A stretch of DNA of 64,000 bases from Nocardia cyriacigeorgica (GCF_010858045.1 NZ_JAAGVC010000005.1:203088-267087), one strand, 5' to 3'. Counted from the first letter of the stretch, positions 29,490-38,596 are shown. The notes: generated by a model not told the origin, from the sequence alone. Made by a program: numbers and translations.

Positions 29490-29989
29490 GCGATCCGCTC
29501 ACCGCGCAGGTGCCCGCCGCCGAACTCGTGTCCGCCCTGGCCGCGGCCGGCCAGACCGTCGCCACCGCCGAATCGTTGACCGCAGGCCTGCTCAGCGCCA
29601 CCATCGCGGGGATTCCCGGTGCCAGCGCGGTACTGCGCGGCGGGCTGGTGGTCTATGCCACCGATCTCAAACACAGCCTGGCCGGAGTCGGCGCCGAGGT
29701 GCTCGACACCGAAGGCCCGGTGGCCGCGAGCACCGCCGAACAGCTCGCCGTCGGCGCCCGCACCCGCTGCGGCGCCGATTGGGGAGTGGGCCTGACCGGG
29801 GTCGCCGGGCCGGACCCGCAGGGCGGATACCCGGTCGGCACGGTCTTCCTCGGACTGGCCGGTCCAGGGCACACCGAAGTGATGCGGTTGAAACTGTCCG
29901 GCGACCGGTGGAACATCAGACTGGGTGCGGCACGGACCGCGCTCGCCGAACTCCTGCGATGTGTGCGGGCTCCGGCGGCGGCGGACTGA
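29486..29989 (+). CDS. cinA: CinA C-terminal-domain protein (nicotinamide-nucleotide amidohydrolase type)
   Basis: The ATG lies within the pgsA stop (ATGA). The 167-residue protein is only the deamidase domain of Cin[21 protein letters not shown] with the catalytic Ser/Lys region, [17 protein letters not shown], and [20 protein letters not shown]. Stand-alone forms (PncC) hydrolyse NMN to nicotinate mononucleotide in pyridine-nucleotide recycling. The pgsA-cinA-clgR order is common in actinobacteria. Confidence 0.9.
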   Translation: MSDPLTAQVPAAELVSALAAAGQTVATAESLTAGLLSATIAGIPGASAVLRGGLVVYATDLKHSLAGVGAEVLDTEGPVAASTAEQLAVGARTRCGADWGVGLTGVAGPDPQGGYPVGTVFLGLAGPGHTEVMRLKLSGDRWNIRLGAARTALAELLRCVRAPAAAD

Positions 29990-29996
29990 ATTCGCG

Positions 29997-30010
29997 GCGA
30001 GATCTCTCGC
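29997..30010. promoter_or_regulatory. Dyad just upstream of the clgR promoter
   Basis: GCGAGA-TC-TCTCGC is a 6+2+6 inverted repeat immediately after the cinA stop and 3 bp before the ECF-type -35 element. ClgR sites in related bacteria are short dyads built on CGC/GCG, so autoregulation here is plausible but not shown. Confidence 0.4.
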
Positions 30011-30012
30011 TC

Positions 30013-30040
30013 GGGAACCAACCGGACGCACCTGGACGTT
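30013..30040 (+). promoter_or_regulatory. ECF (SigE-type) promoter of clgR
   Basis: GGGAACC at 30013-30019 and CGTT at 30037-30040 fit the mycobacterial SigE/SigH pattern with 18 nt between GGAACC and GTT. In M. tuberculosis the clgR-pspA-pspM locus is known to be driven by SigE under envelope stress. The predicted start lies about 50 nt upstream of the clgR ATG. Confidence 0.65.
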
Positions 30041-30098
30041 GTGCCAGAAAGCGGCGCATGCGCGCCGACGCCTGGAAACAGGGAGTGAGGAGACCGAG

Positions 30099-30545
30099 AT
30101 GACGCTGCTGCGAGAAGCGATCGGTGACAGTCTGCGGCGTGCGCGTCTCGCCCAGCAGCGAACTCTGCGGGAGGTGTCCACATCCGCGCGGGTGAGCCTT
30201 GGCTACCTGTCGGAGGTCGAACGAGGCCGCAAAGAGGCCTCGAGCGAGCTGCTGGCCGCGATCTGCGAGGCCCTCGATGTTCCGTTGTCGCGAGTGCTGT
30301 GGGACGTGAGCACGATCATGGCCGGGGTGGACGACGTGCGCGAGCCCGCCGTCGCGGTGCCGGCGGGCGCTGACGCGGCCGAGGCCCCGGCCGCCGCGGA
30401 GGAAGCCGAGGCCGCACCCGCCGAACCCGCCACCGCCACGATGTCGGTGGCCGGCCCCGAGGTACGCCCGCATATCGACGGCGACACCAGGATCGTCATC
30501 CCCGCGCCGCGTTCGGACACCCTGGTTCTGGTGAAGAGCGCGTGA
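30099..30545 (+). CDS. clgR: XRE-type regulator ClgR
   Basis: The ATG at 30099 follows GTGAGGAGA. Residues 5-65 are the [23 protein letters not shown] and [21 protein letters not shown] Glu/Ala/Pro-rich linker (about 75-115) follows, and the last residues are TLVLVKSA. ClgR activates clp protease genes and, in mycobacteria, pspA; it is itself a Clp substrate through its C-terminus. At 148 residues it is longer than the mycobacterial protein because of the linker. Downstream lie pspA and pspM. Confidence 0.9.
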   Translation: MTLLREAIGDSLRRARLAQQRTLREVSTSARVSLGYLSEVERGRKEASSELLAAICEALDVPLSRVLWDVSTIMAGVDDVREPAVAVPAGADAAEAPAAAEEAEAAPAEPATATMSVAGPEVRPHIDGDTRIVIPAPRSDTLVLVKSA

Positions 30546-30761
30546 GCCCCGAATCGGCGGTGTGCCGTGGCAACGCTGCGGGCCACCGGCAAAAGCGGAT
30601 AGATTCGTCATAGGCGGCGGAAGCAGACCGTGTCCGACCCTACTCGCGGGGTTGGCCCGGTCCAGGCGCCACGTAGTGGAGGATAGGCACATATCGGGTG
30701 CGTGACGGTCGCGCACTGGAGTCGCGCACAGCGGCGCAGCAGATGGAGGCGGGATCAATCG

Positions 30762-31595
30762 ATGGCTAATCCGTTCGTCAAGGCCTGGAAGTACATGATG
30801 GCCCTCTTCGATTCCAAGATCGAAGAGCACGCGGATCCGAAGGTCCAGATTCAGCAGGCTATCGAGGAAGCGCAACGCCAGCATCAGGCCCTCTCGCAGC
30901 AGGCCGCGTCGGTCATCGGCAACCAGCGCCAGCTGGAGATGAAGCTGAACCGTCAGCTGGACGAGGTCGAGAAGCTCAACGCGAACGCCCGTCAGGCCGT
31001 CACCCTGGCCGATCAGGCGACCGCCGCGGGCGATACCGAGAAGGCGATCCAGTACACCAACGCGGCCGAGGCCTTCGCCGCGCAGCTGGTCACCGCCGAG
31101 CAGTCGGTGGAAGACCTGAAGGTGCTCCACGATCAGTCGTTGCAGGCCGCCGCGCAGGCCAAGAAGGCGGTCGAGCAGAACGCCATGCTGCTGCAGCAGA
31201 AGGTCGCCGAGCGCACCAAGCTGCTCAGCCAGCTCGAGCAGGCGAAGATGCAGGAGCAGGTCAGCGCCTCGCTGCAGCAGATGGACTCCACCCTCTCGGC
31301 CCCCGGCTCCACGCCGAGCCTGGACGCGGTGCGCGAGAAGATCGAACGCCGCTATGCCACCGCGCTCGGCTCGGCCGAACTCGCCCAGAACTCGGTGCAG
31401 GGCCGGATGCTCGAAGTGCAGCAGGCCAGCATTCAGATGGCCGGGCACAGCAAGCTCGAGCAGATCCGCGCCTCCATGCGCGGGGATGCGCTGCCCTCCG
31501 GCGGTGCCGCACCGGCGATCAACCCGGCGCAGGCGCAGGCCGATCCGGCGCAGCCGCAGCCGCAGATGAACAAGGGCCAGACCGCGCAGCAGTAG
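30762..31595 (+). CDS. pspA: PspA/IM30-family phage-shock protein
   Basis: A 277-residue coiled-coil protein (orthologue of the mycobacterial 35-kDa antigen). [20 protein letters not shown] is the amphipathic membrane-binding helix. Long heptad-rich helices run to about residue 230 and end in [17 protein letters not shown]; the last 35 residues are Pro/Gln-rich. It binds stressed membrane on the cytosolic side and limits proton leakage. The ATG at 30762 has GGAGGCGGG upstream. A 216-bp gap separates it from clgR, so it may have its own promoter. Confidence 0.94.
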   Translation: MANPFVKAWKYMMALFDSKIEEHADPKVQIQQAIEEAQRQHQALSQQAASVIGNQRQLEMKLNRQLDEVEKLNANARQAVTLADQATAAGDTEKAIQYTNAAEAFAAQLVTAEQSVEDLKVLHDQSLQAAAQAKKAVEQNAMLLQQKVAERTKLLSQLEQAKMQEQVSASLQQMDSTLSAPGSTPSLDAVREKIERRYATALGSAELAQNSVQGRMLEVQQASIQMAGHSKLEQIRASMRGDALPSGGAAPAINPAQAQADPAQPQPQMNKGQTAQQ

Positions 31596-31718
31596 CGGCG
31601 AGGAAACAACCATGGTGGCGAGCGTGCGGGCGTCCGGTAGACCGATCGGCGCCCGCACCCGCCCCGAACGCCGACCGTCCGGCGGGGCGGTCGTAGTGGT
31701 GTCGGCGGAAGGATTGAC

Positions 31719-32591
31719 ATGAGCCGCAACGGTTCCCGCGGCCGCGTCGACGGCATGAACATCTTCGGATCACCGGCCTTCGGAACCGGGCAGACCAACC
31801 TGCCCGACACCTTGCGCGATGTGGGCGAGCACGCACTCGTGGCCGTGCGCCGCTGGGCGGATCCGCGTGAACGCGAACTACGCAAGCGCCGCCGGGCCCG
31901 CAGGCGCAGCATGCAATTGGGCACCGTTTCTGGTCTCACCACGGTGGGAACCGTTGGGCTGGTCATCATTTCGGCCCCCGCCTGGGCCGTGGTGGTCGTC
32001 GGCGGCGGCGCGGTGGCCTTGGTGACGGGCACCGCGCTCAGTGCGCGCCGCTATCTGCGGCTGCGCGGAAAACCGCTGCCGCAGGCGGCCTTCATCGCGC
32101 GTAAGGCGCCGGGCGTGCGTTCGGCGGCGCGGGCCCCGATCGTCGCTTTGGTCCGAGCCGAGCGGGCCATGCACGATCTCGGTGCCCAGATCGCGCGATC
32201 GCGCCGGCTGCCGCCCGACGAACTCGACGACCTGCTCGATACCGCTCGCTCCGGCGCGGCCGCCCTGCACGCGCTGGCCGCCGACATCGTCGCCATGGAA
32301 CGCGCCGCGGCCACCGTCGGCCGCACCAACCCGCAGGCGGGCGCCTCGCTCACGGCCACTGTCGGCGCGGCGGTGCAGCGGCTGGAATCCGGTGTCGCCG
32401 AATACGAACAACTCGTCGCCGCCGCCGGTCGCGTACTCGCGGTGCCCGACAGCACCGTTGTCGCCTACCAGTTCAACGGCATCGTCGCCGAACTCCAGCA
32501 CGCCGCCGACCGCCTCGACGGCTGGGCTCAGGCCCTCACCGAAATCGCCGACAAGCAGGCGCCCGCACCCCTGCCGCCGCACGGCGGTTAG
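31719..32591 (+). CDS. pspM: Phage-shock membrane protein PspM
   Basis: A 290-residue protein with a basic juxtamembrane stretch (RRWADPRERELRKRRRARRR), two membrane helices at about 68-110, and a helical C-terminal domain. Content and position after pspA match Rv2743c of M. tuberculosis, which works with PspA and ClgR. It likely recruits PspA to the membrane. The stop overlaps the stop of a convergent gene by 4 nt. Confidence 0.85.
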   Translation: MSRNGSRGRVDGMNIFGSPAFGTGQTNLPDTLRDVGEHALVAVRRWADPRERELRKRRRARRRSMQLGTVSGLTTVGTVGLVIISAPAWAVVVVGGGAVALVTGTALSARRYLRLRGKPLPQAAFIARKAPGVRSAARAPIVALVRAERAMHDLGAQIARSRRLPPDELDDLLDTARSGAAALHALAADIVAMERAAATVGRTNPQAGASLTATVGAAVQRLESGVAEYEQLVAAAGRVLAVPDSTVVAYQFNGIVAELQHAADRLDGWAQALTEIADKQAPAPLPPHGG

Positions 32592-33586
32592 CCGCCGAGC
32601 AACTCCCGCAGCCGCGCCAGTGACTGTGCGGTGGGTTCGGCGCCGTCCACCCGCAACGCCCAGTCGAATTCCGCGGTCGACCATCGGTGCACGCTGCCGG
32701 CCCAGCCCAGCTCCCACGGTTCGGCCGAACGCGGACGCCGCGCGAGCATCGACCAGAACGGCGGACGGCCGAGCGAAGCGGTGAACGCACCGGTCGCTTC
32801 GTCGAATTCGTGAACGGTCTCGATATCGAGCGGCACATCTACCTGAATCGAGAGTGGCTCCGGGGTGACGGTACGGGCGAACCACTCTCGGTGCTGTCGC
32901 TGCCGTTCCAGGGCGCGCTCCCGCATCCGGCGCTGTTCATCGGCCCGCGTGCGTACCGGTCCGGGCCAGCTGAACACGTCATCGTCGATCGGCGCACCAA
33001 CGCTCAGCTCGATCCATTCGTCACTGACCAGCCCGGCGTCGTCATTGCGCTGTTGCAGCACGAGTCCGGTTTCCTGATCGACCACCAGCTGTATCGGGAA
33101 CGGTTTGTGCGGTGGCGGGCCGAGTTCCACCGCCCAGGCCGGACGGCCGAGGAAGACGGTCGTGGTGATGGGGCCGGTCGGGCGGGTGAAATCGTCGCCC
33201 ACGAAATCGTTTGCGCTGCGCCGTACCACCAGCCGCACGGCGCTGCCGATGAACCGGACCGCCGACGCGTCATCCTCGAGCGGCGGTTCGCCCGGAGTGT
33301 CGAACCGCCACGAGCGCACCCCATCGCTGAGGACCAGCGGGTGTCCGTCCTGGTTCTCGACGCGAATGCGCGCACCATGGCGCCAGACCCGCCAGAGGGT
33401 GCGATCCGGGCCGGTCGCGCCGACGAACGTCGGCCTCTGCTGTCCGGCGAAGCTCACCCATCCGGCGCCGCCGGGTGCGGGGTCCGCGCTGGCGATGACT
33501 CCGTGGATCGGTGGCTCGGTGCCGGCTTCGCGCACCATCGCGTCGAGGACGCGGGCCCAGGACGGATGCTGGGGATCGTCGGTCAT
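32588..33586 (-). CDS. Hypothetical cytosolic protein with a LolA/RseB-like central pattern
   Basis: ATG 33586 is preceded by GAGGAG and gives 332 residues. There is no signal peptide or membrane helix. The middle (about 120-200) has RPAWAVELGPPPHKPFPIQL then VVDQETGLVLQQRN, which resembles the strand-turn pattern of LolA/RseB-like lipoprotein sensor domains, but without export signal. The C-terminus contains SLGRPPFWSMLARRP. It is convergent with pspM (4-nt overlap of the two stops). I do not recognise a specific family. Confidence 0.75.
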   Translation of the reverse strand: MTDDPQHPSWARVLDAMVREAGTEPPIHGVIASADPAPGGAGWVSFAGQQRPTFVGATGPDRTLWRVWRHGARIRVENQDGHPLVLSDGVRSWRFDTPGEPPLEDDASAVRFIGSAVRLVVRRSANDFVGDDFTRPTGPITTTVFLGRPAWAVELGPPPHKPFPIQLVVDQETGLVLQQRNDDAGLVSDEWIELSVGAPIDDDVFSWPGPVRTRADEQRRMRERALERQRQHREWFARTVTPEPLSIQVDVPLDIETVHEFDEATGAFTASLGRPPFWSMLARRPRSAEPWELGWAGSVHRWSTAEFDWALRVDGAEPTAQSLARLRELLGG

Positions 33587-33742
33587 CGCGGGCTCCTCGC
33601 TCGGTTCCGGCCCCATCAGAGCCCGCGCCCGCGGCCGAGAGCAAGACGACGCGCGGAGTACGGCTCGATCGCTTCCGGTGTTCGCGGTGGCGAGCCGAAG
33701 GCGGTGGGGCGCCGGCGCGGCCCCACCGATGATCATCGGCGC

Positions 33743-34888
33743 TCAGAGGGAGCGGGCGATGATTTCCTTCATGATCTCGTTGGTGCCCGCGTAGATCATC
33801 TGCACGCGGTTGTCGACCCACATGCGCGAGATCGGGTATTCGGTCATGTAGCCGTAGCCGCCGTGCAGCTGCAGGCATTCGCTGGCCACCGACATCGCGC
33901 GCTCGGTGGTCCACCACTTGGCCATCGCGACCGTCGGGATGTCGAGCTCGCCTGCGATGTGCTTGGCGATGCAGTCGTCGGTGAACACCCGGGCGATCTT
34001 GGCTTCGGTGGCGACCTCGGCCAGCTTGAACTTGGTGTTCTGGAAACCGAACACCGGGCGGCCGAACGCCTCGCGCGCTTTGGTGTAGCGCAGGGTGTGC
34101 TCGAGCGCGACCTCCATGCCCGCCACCGAGCCGACGGCGATGATGAGCCGTTCCTGTGGCAGCTGCTGCATCAGCTGGATGAAGCCCTGGCCTTCCTGTG
34201 AGCCGAGCAGATTGCTCACCGGGATGCGCACGTCCTCGAAGAACAGCTCGGAGGTGTCCTGACCCTTCTGGCCGATCTTGTCCAGCACCCGCCCACGCCG
34301 GAAACCGGGCCGGTCGGCCTCGACCAGCACCAGGCTGATGCCGGAGGCGCCCTGGCTGGTGTCGGTCTTGACCACCACGATGATCAGGTCGGCCTGCGCG
34401 CCGTTGGTGATGAAGGTCTTCGACCCGTTGACGATGTACTCGTCGCCATCGCGGATGGCCTTGGTCTTGACATTCTGCAGGTCCGATCCGGTGCCCGGCT
34501 CGGTCATCGCGATTGCGCCGACGACCTCACCGCTGGCCATCTTCGGCAGCCACTGCTGCTTCTGTTCCTCGGTGCCGTAGGCCAGCAGGTAGTGCGCGAC
34601 GATGCCGTTGTGCAGGCTCTGGCCCCAGGCGGTGTCCACCACGCGGGCCTGTTCCTCGATCAGCACGGCCTCGTGCGCGAAGGTGCCGCCGCCACCGCCG
34701 TATTCCTCCGGGATCGACAGGCACAGCAGTCCCAGTTCACCGGCCTTGTTCCACAGGTCGCGGTCGACGTGGTGCTGCTCGATGTACTTGTCGACGTTGG
34801 GCGCGACTTCCTTCTCGAAGAAGGCCCGCGCGAGCTCGCGCAGCGCATCGAGGTCCTCGTTCATCCAACACGACCGGTAGGTGGTCAT
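33743..34888 (-). CDS. Acyl-CoA dehydrogenase (FadE type)
   Basis: A 381-residue FAD enzyme with the usual three domains. AMTEPGTGSDLQNVKTKA lines the flavin and substrate, NGSKTFITNGAQADLIIVV forms the middle beta domain, and the catalytic base is in IYAGTNEIMKEI near the C-terminus. It introduces a 2,3 double bond into acyl-CoA. It is divergent from a TetR-type regulator, which probably controls it. The preferred acyl chain cannot be told. A second paralogue lies at 58870. Confidence 0.92.
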   Translation of the reverse strand: MTTYRSCWMNEDLDALRELARAFFEKEVAPNVDKYIEQHHVDRDLWNKAGELGLLCLSIPEEYGGGGGTFAHEAVLIEEQARVVDTAWGQSLHNGIVAHYLLAYGTEEQKQQWLPKMASGEVVGAIAMTEPGTGSDLQNVKTKAIRDGDEYIVNGSKTFITNGAQADLIIVVVKTDTSQGASGISLVLVEADRPGFRRGRVLDKIGQKGQDTSELFFEDVRIPVSNLLGSQEGQGFIQLMQQLPQERLIIAVGSVAGMEVALEHTLRYTKAREAFGRPVFGFQNTKFKLAEVATEAKIARVFTDDCIAKHIAGELDIPTVAMAKWWTTERAMSVASECLQLHGGYGYMTEYPISRMWVDNRVQMIYAGTNEIMKEIIARSL

Positions 34889-34950
34889 CGGGTGTGTCCT
34901 CCCGTTGAGCGGCCCCGGGGACGGTATTCGTTACCGGGAATAACGGGTAC

Positions 34951-34965
34951 AGTGTGTCCCACACT
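34951..34965. promoter_or_regulatory. Dyad between the acyl-CoA dehydrogenase and the TetR-type gene
   Basis: AGTGTG-TCC-CACACT is a perfect 6+3+6 inverted repeat 62 bp from the dehydrogenase start and 62 bp from the TetR start. Nearer the dehydrogenase, TATTC and GAATA (8 nt apart) form a weaker dyad. Either may be the operator of the TetR protein. Confidence 0.5.
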
Positions 34966-35027
34966 GGCCGGTGTGACAAGCCCCACCTTCGTCGCCACGG
35001 ACCCGACCTGCGATAGCGTGGCGCGAC

Positions 35028-35699
35028 GTGGAACGACAGCGATGGACCGACACCGCCGAGACCCGCCGTTCGGGTTCGGTTTCCGCAGCGCGCGACGAAC
35101 GGCGCGCCGCGATCGTCGACGCCGCCATCGCCGCGATCGCCGAACACGGCCCCGACGCGCTGACCGGGCAGATCGCCGACCGCGCCGGCCTCAACCGCAC
35201 CCACTTCTATCGTCATTTCGCCAGCAAGGCGGAGCTGGATTGGGCGGTGGCCAAGCGCGCACACCTGGAGATCACCGAGCGGATCCGCGGGGCGCTCGTG
35301 GTCGACGGCACTCCGCTCGACGCCATCCGCGCCCCGATCGTCGCGCATGTCGGCTGGGCGGGCGAACATCCGAACCTGTATCGGTTCCTGCTGGGGCGCA
35401 ACTACTACCGGGGCAAGGACATGCCGCGCATCGGCGGCAGTGCGTTCGCCGCCGAGATCTCCGCGGCGGCGGTCCGCTACATCCCCCGGTTCGACGCCGA
35501 TCCCGTGGCCGCGGACCGCTTGGTCGTCGCGCTGCTCGGCCTCATCGATGCCACGGTGCAGTGGTGGTTGTCCTACCGCGACACCTCGCGCGAGGAGTTG
35601 GTGGAGCTGCTCACCGCCCAGGCCTGGCTGCTGATCGACCACCACCTGCGGACCGTCGGCGTGGTGCTCGACCCGAATTCGCCACTGGAACGGCGCTGA
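35028..35699 (+). CDS. TetR/AcrR-type transcriptional regulator
   Basis: A 223-residue protein from GTG 35028. The N-terminal HTH is AARDERRAAIVDAAIAAIAE and LTGQIADRAGLNRTHFYRHF, the tetracycline-repressor layout. The all-helical C-terminal part binds an unknown ligand. It faces an acyl-CoA dehydrogenase across a dyad, so an acyl-CoA or fatty-acid signal is likely. Confidence 0.9.
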   Translation: MERQRWTDTAETRRSGSVSAARDERRAAIVDAAIAAIAEHGPDALTGQIADRAGLNRTHFYRHFASKAELDWAVAKRAHLEITERIRGALVVDGTPLDAIRAPIVAHVGWAGEHPNLYRFLLGRNYYRGKDMPRIGGSAFAAEISAAAVRYIPRFDADPVAADRLVVALLGLIDATVQWWLSYRDTSREELVELLTAQAWLLIDHHLRTVGVVLDPNSPLERR

Positions 35700-35703
35700 A
35701 CGC

Positions 35704-36231
35704 TCAGCGAGTGATCTCCAACGTCGCATGCACCGGGGTGACACCGGTGGTCAGATCCAGCACCGGGCAGTGCGCCTCCACCGCCTGCTGGAGTTCGGCG
35801 TAACGCTCATCGGTCTCCGGACCGCGCACCCGTACCCGCACCCGGACCTGCTGGAAACCCGGGCGCACCGAATCGTCCAGGCCGAAGAAGCCGCGCACAT
35901 CCAGATCGCCCTCGGCCGTCAAGGACAGCTCGTCGACGGTGATGCCGAGCCGCTGGGCCCAGAACCGGTAGGTCACCACCTGGCACGACAGCAGTGCGGC
36001 CAGATACACCTCCACCGGATTGGCGGCCGTATCGTCTCCGCCGAGAGTCGGTGGCTCATCGACCACCAGGGTGTGCGACCGCGCCGTGATCGAACTCCCT
36101 ACCCGGCCCTGCGGAACGGCCGAGGCGCGGAACACGACCTGAGCGTTGCGGGAATCCTCGGCCACCGCGGTGGCGGTGGCAGCGGCGATGTCGTTGAGCG
36201 GCGTGGTCGTGGGCGCCGGGGTAGTAGTCAT
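35704..36231 (-). CDS. OsmC-family protein
   Basis: The ATG at 36231 gives 175 residues. GGDDTAANPVEVYLAALLSC carries the first active cysteine region, and AVEAHCPVLDLT the second cysteine, both typical of OsmC/Ohr proteins. The Glu between them is in ANPVEVYLA. Members reduce organic hydroperoxides with thiols. It is convergent with the TetR gene with only 4 bp between stops. Confidence 0.88.
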   Translation of the reverse strand: MTTTPAPTTTPLNDIAAATATAVAEDSRNAQVVFRASAVPQGRVGSSITARSHTLVVDEPPTLGGDDTAANPVEVYLAALLSCQVVTYRFWAQRLGITVDELSLTAEGDLDVRGFFGLDDSVRPGFQQVRVRVRVRGPETDERYAELQQAVEAHCPVLDLTTGVTPVHATLEITR

Positions 36232-36420
36232 GACCGCGACGGTAGGGGCCGACGGCACCGCCGACGAGGGTTGTGTTCGCCATGATTCTGACGGCGGATG
36301 CGCCGGCTGCCGCGGCTAGGGGTGAACCCTGAACTTCACCCCGATATCGGCTCTCACCTGGTGATTTATCGCCTACCCGGTGTCATGCTCGGAGGACGAC
36401 GAATTGCTGGGAGGCACGAA

Positions 36421-36594
36421 ATGCTGTGGAAGATCATCGGCGTGGTCGCCGTTGTCTGGATCGCACTGGCCGTCATCGGTGCGTTGATCAAGGGCCTGTT
36501 CCCGATCCTGATGATCAGCGCCGTGGTGTTCGGCCTCTACCTGCTGTACAAGGCGGTGTCGGGTGCGGACAAGAACACCGTGAGCAAACTCTGA
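36421..36594 (+). CDS. 57-residue membrane protein
   Basis: ATG 36421 follows GGGAGGCACGA. The peptide has two hydrophobic segments (about residues 3-22 and 25-45) with a Lys between them and a basic tail ending NTVSKL. It stands alone between OsmC and a PIG-L gene and is closed by a composite hairpin. It is a plausible real small membrane protein of unknown role. Confidence 0.75.
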   Translation: MLWKIIGVVAVVWIALAVIGALIKGLFPILMISAVVFGLYLLYKAVSGADKNTVSKL

Positions 36595-36604
36595 CCCACC
36601 ACGC

Positions 36605-36646
36605 ACGGGCCGTGCGGCTTCCCGATACGGAAGACGCACGGCCCGT
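36605..36646 (+). terminator. Composite hairpin after the small membrane protein
   Basis: ACGGGCCGTGC and GCACGGCCCGT form a perfect 11-bp stem. Inside it CTTCC and GGAAG form a second stem with loop CGATAC. The hairpin starts 11 bp after the stop and is followed by TTGCCGTCTC rather than a long U-run. Confidence 0.8.
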
Positions 36647-36669
36647 TGCCGTCTCGGGGGCGTGTTTGA

Positions 36670-37389
36670 ATGGCGGGTATGGAGCAGCTACCGGAAGACT
36701 GGCAGCGCGGTCTGGTCATCGTCGCGCATCCCGACGACATCGAATACGGCGCCGCCGCAGCCGTCGCCCGCTGGACCGGCCAGGGCAAGGACATTCGATA
36801 TGTCCTGGCCACCTCGGGGGAGGCCGGCATCGCCGGGATGCCGCCCGCCGATGCCGGCCCGCTGCGCGAAGGCGAGGAGATCGCCTCGGCCGCCGTGGTC
36901 GGCGTCAGCGAGGTCGAGTTCCTCGGCTACCCCGACGGACGGGTCGAGGCGAGCCTGGCCCTGCGGCGCGACCTGGCCGCCGCCATCCGGCGCCACCGCC
37001 CGGAGATGGTGGTGCTGTTCAACTTCGGCGATGTGTGGGCGCCCGGCTACGTCAACAGCGCCGATCACCGCGCCGTCGGACGCGCGGCGCTGGATGCGGT
37101 GTCGGACGCGGGCAACGAATGGATTTTCCGTGAACTCGCCGAGCTGGAACCGTGGACGCCGCGCTGGGCGGCAGTGGTCGGGCCGAAGGTCACCCACGCC
37201 GTCGACGTCACCGACACCATCGACAAGGCCGAGGCCTCGCTGGCCGAGCACCGCCGCTACCTGGAGGCGCTGAGCGAGGAACCGGTGGCCGACCAGGTGC
37301 GGGCCGTCCTCGACATGACCACCGGGCGCATCGAGGGTTTCCCGGCCGAGCGTGCGGTGGGCTTCGAGCTGTTCCACTTCCGCGGCTGA
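36670..37389 (+). CDS. PIG-L (LmbE) family N-deacetylase
   Basis: A 239-residue protein with the zinc motif AHPDD at residues 19-23 and the later NSADHRAVGRAAL supplying the third His. Family members remove N-acetyl groups from sugar conjugates such as mycothiol precursors (MshB, Mca). It lies 49 bp upstream of a GT-B glycosyltransferase, so the two may act on one glycoconjugate. The substrate is not known. Confidence 0.88.
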   Translation: MAGMEQLPEDWQRGLVIVAHPDDIEYGAAAAVARWTGQGKDIRYVLATSGEAGIAGMPPADAGPLREGEEIASAAVVGVSEVEFLGYPDGRVEASLALRRDLAAAIRRHRPEMVVLFNFGDVWAPGYVNSADHRAVGRAALDAVSDAGNEWIFRELAELEPWTPRWAAVVGPKVTHAVDVTDTIDKAEASLAEHRRYLEALSEEPVADQVRAVLDMTTGRIEGFPAERAVGFELFHFRG

Positions 37390-37438
37390 GCCCACCGTGC
37401 GCCGTCGGCGTCGATGAGCGGTGTGGCAGGCTGGGCGG

Positions 37439-38596
37439 ATGCGAGTAGCCGTCGTCGCAGGCCCGGATCCGGGCCACGCGTTCCCCGCTATCGCGCTGTG
37501 CCTGCGCTTCGCCGCCGCCGGTGACGAGCCGGTGCTGTTCACCGGGCCGCGCTGGTTCGACGCCGCCCGAGCGGCAGGCATCGGCGTGCGCAGGCTCAAA
37601 GGGCTGGCGCCGCGCGAGATCGATGACGATCGCGACGCCGGTCAGCGCATCCATGAACGCGCCGCCCACATTTCGACCGAGATCCTGCCCGAACTCAGCG
37701 CGATGCTGCCGGAACTGGTGGTCTCCGATGTGCTGACCGCGGGCGGCGGGATGGCGGCCGAACGGCTCGGCGTGCCGTGGGTGGAGCTCTCACCGCATCC
37801 GCTGTACCTGCCGTCGAAGGCCTTGCCGCCCATTGGTAGTGGGCTCGCTCCCGGTACCGGGCTGCGTGGCCGGATCCGTGACGGGTTCTTGCGGTCGATG
37901 ACCGCCCGCGCCATCGAACAAGGACGCCGCCAGCGTGCCCGCGCACGGGAAAGCGTCGGGCTGCCGGGCGAGGACCCCGGCCCGATCGCCCGGTTGATCG
38001 CGACCCTGCCCGCCCTCGAGGTGCCGCGACCGGACTGGCCGGAGACCGCGCATCTGATCGGGCCGCTGCTGTGGGAGCCGACCGACTCCGTGCTGGAACC
38101 GCCGCCGGGTGACGGCCCGCTGGTCATGGTGGCGCCGTCGACCGCGCACACCGGTGTGGCCGGGATGGTGGAGACGGTGCTGGCCGGGCTGGACGGCACC
38201 GGCGTCCGAGTGGCGGTGTCGATGCTGGACGAGCCGCCCACCGATCTGCCGCCGTGGGCCACCGCAGGACTGGGCCGCCAGGACGTCCTGCTGCGCCGGG
38301 CCTCGGTCGTCGTCGGTGGTGGCGGGCACGGTCTGCTCGCGAAATCGCTCACCGCCGGAGTGCCGGTGGTGACGGTGCCCGGCGGCGGTGATCAATGGGA
38401 GCTGGCCAACCGTGCGGCGCGCCAAGGAAGTTCGCTGCTGGTGCGTCCACTGACCGCCGACGCCGTGCGCGATGCGGTGCTGCGGATCCTCGACGAACCA
38501 GGCTTCGCCGCAGCCGCCGCCGAGGCCGCCGCGGGCCTGTCGGTGGTGACCGACCCGGTGCAGGTCTGCCACACGGTGCTCGCCACCGCCCGCTGA
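37439..38596 (+). CDS. GT-B glycosyltransferase (MGT/UGT type)
   Basis: A 385-residue protein starting MRVAVVAGPDPGHAFPAIAL, the N-terminal acceptor domain of erythromycin-type glycosyltransferases. The C-terminal donor domain shows RRASVVVGGGGHGLLAKSLT and GVPVVTVPGGGDQWELANRA, the nucleotide-sugar binding motif, here with PGGGDQ. The orthologue beside DUF3046/recA is also present in M. tuberculosis as I recall. Acceptor and sugar are unknown. It precedes the DUF3046 gene by 32 bp. Confidence 0.87.
   Translation: MRVAVVAGPDPGHAFPAIALCLRFAAAGDEPVLFTGPRWFDAARAAGIGVRRLKGLAPREIDDDRDAGQRIHERAAHISTEILPELSAMLPELVVSDVLTAGGGMAAERLGVPWVELSPHPLYLPSKALPPIGSGLAPGTGLRGRIRDGFLRSMTARAIEQGRRQRARARESVGLPGEDPGPIARLIATLPALEVPRPDWPETAHLIGPLLWEPTDSVLEPPPGDGPLVMVAPSTAHTGVAGMVETVLAGLDGTGVRVAVSMLDEPPTDLPPWATAGLGRQDVLLRRASVVVGGGGHGLLAKSLTAGVPVVTVPGGGDQWELANRAARQGSSLLVRPLTADAVRDAVLRILDEPGFAAAAAEAAAGLSVVTDPVQVCHTVLATAR

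Noticed and set aside
32687..34201. A 504-codon plus-strand frame across two minus-strand genes
   Set aside because: It covers the antisense of the hypothetical gene at 32588-33586 and of an acyl-CoA dehydrogenase, both of which have clear starts and ribosome sites. Its product is compositionally odd.
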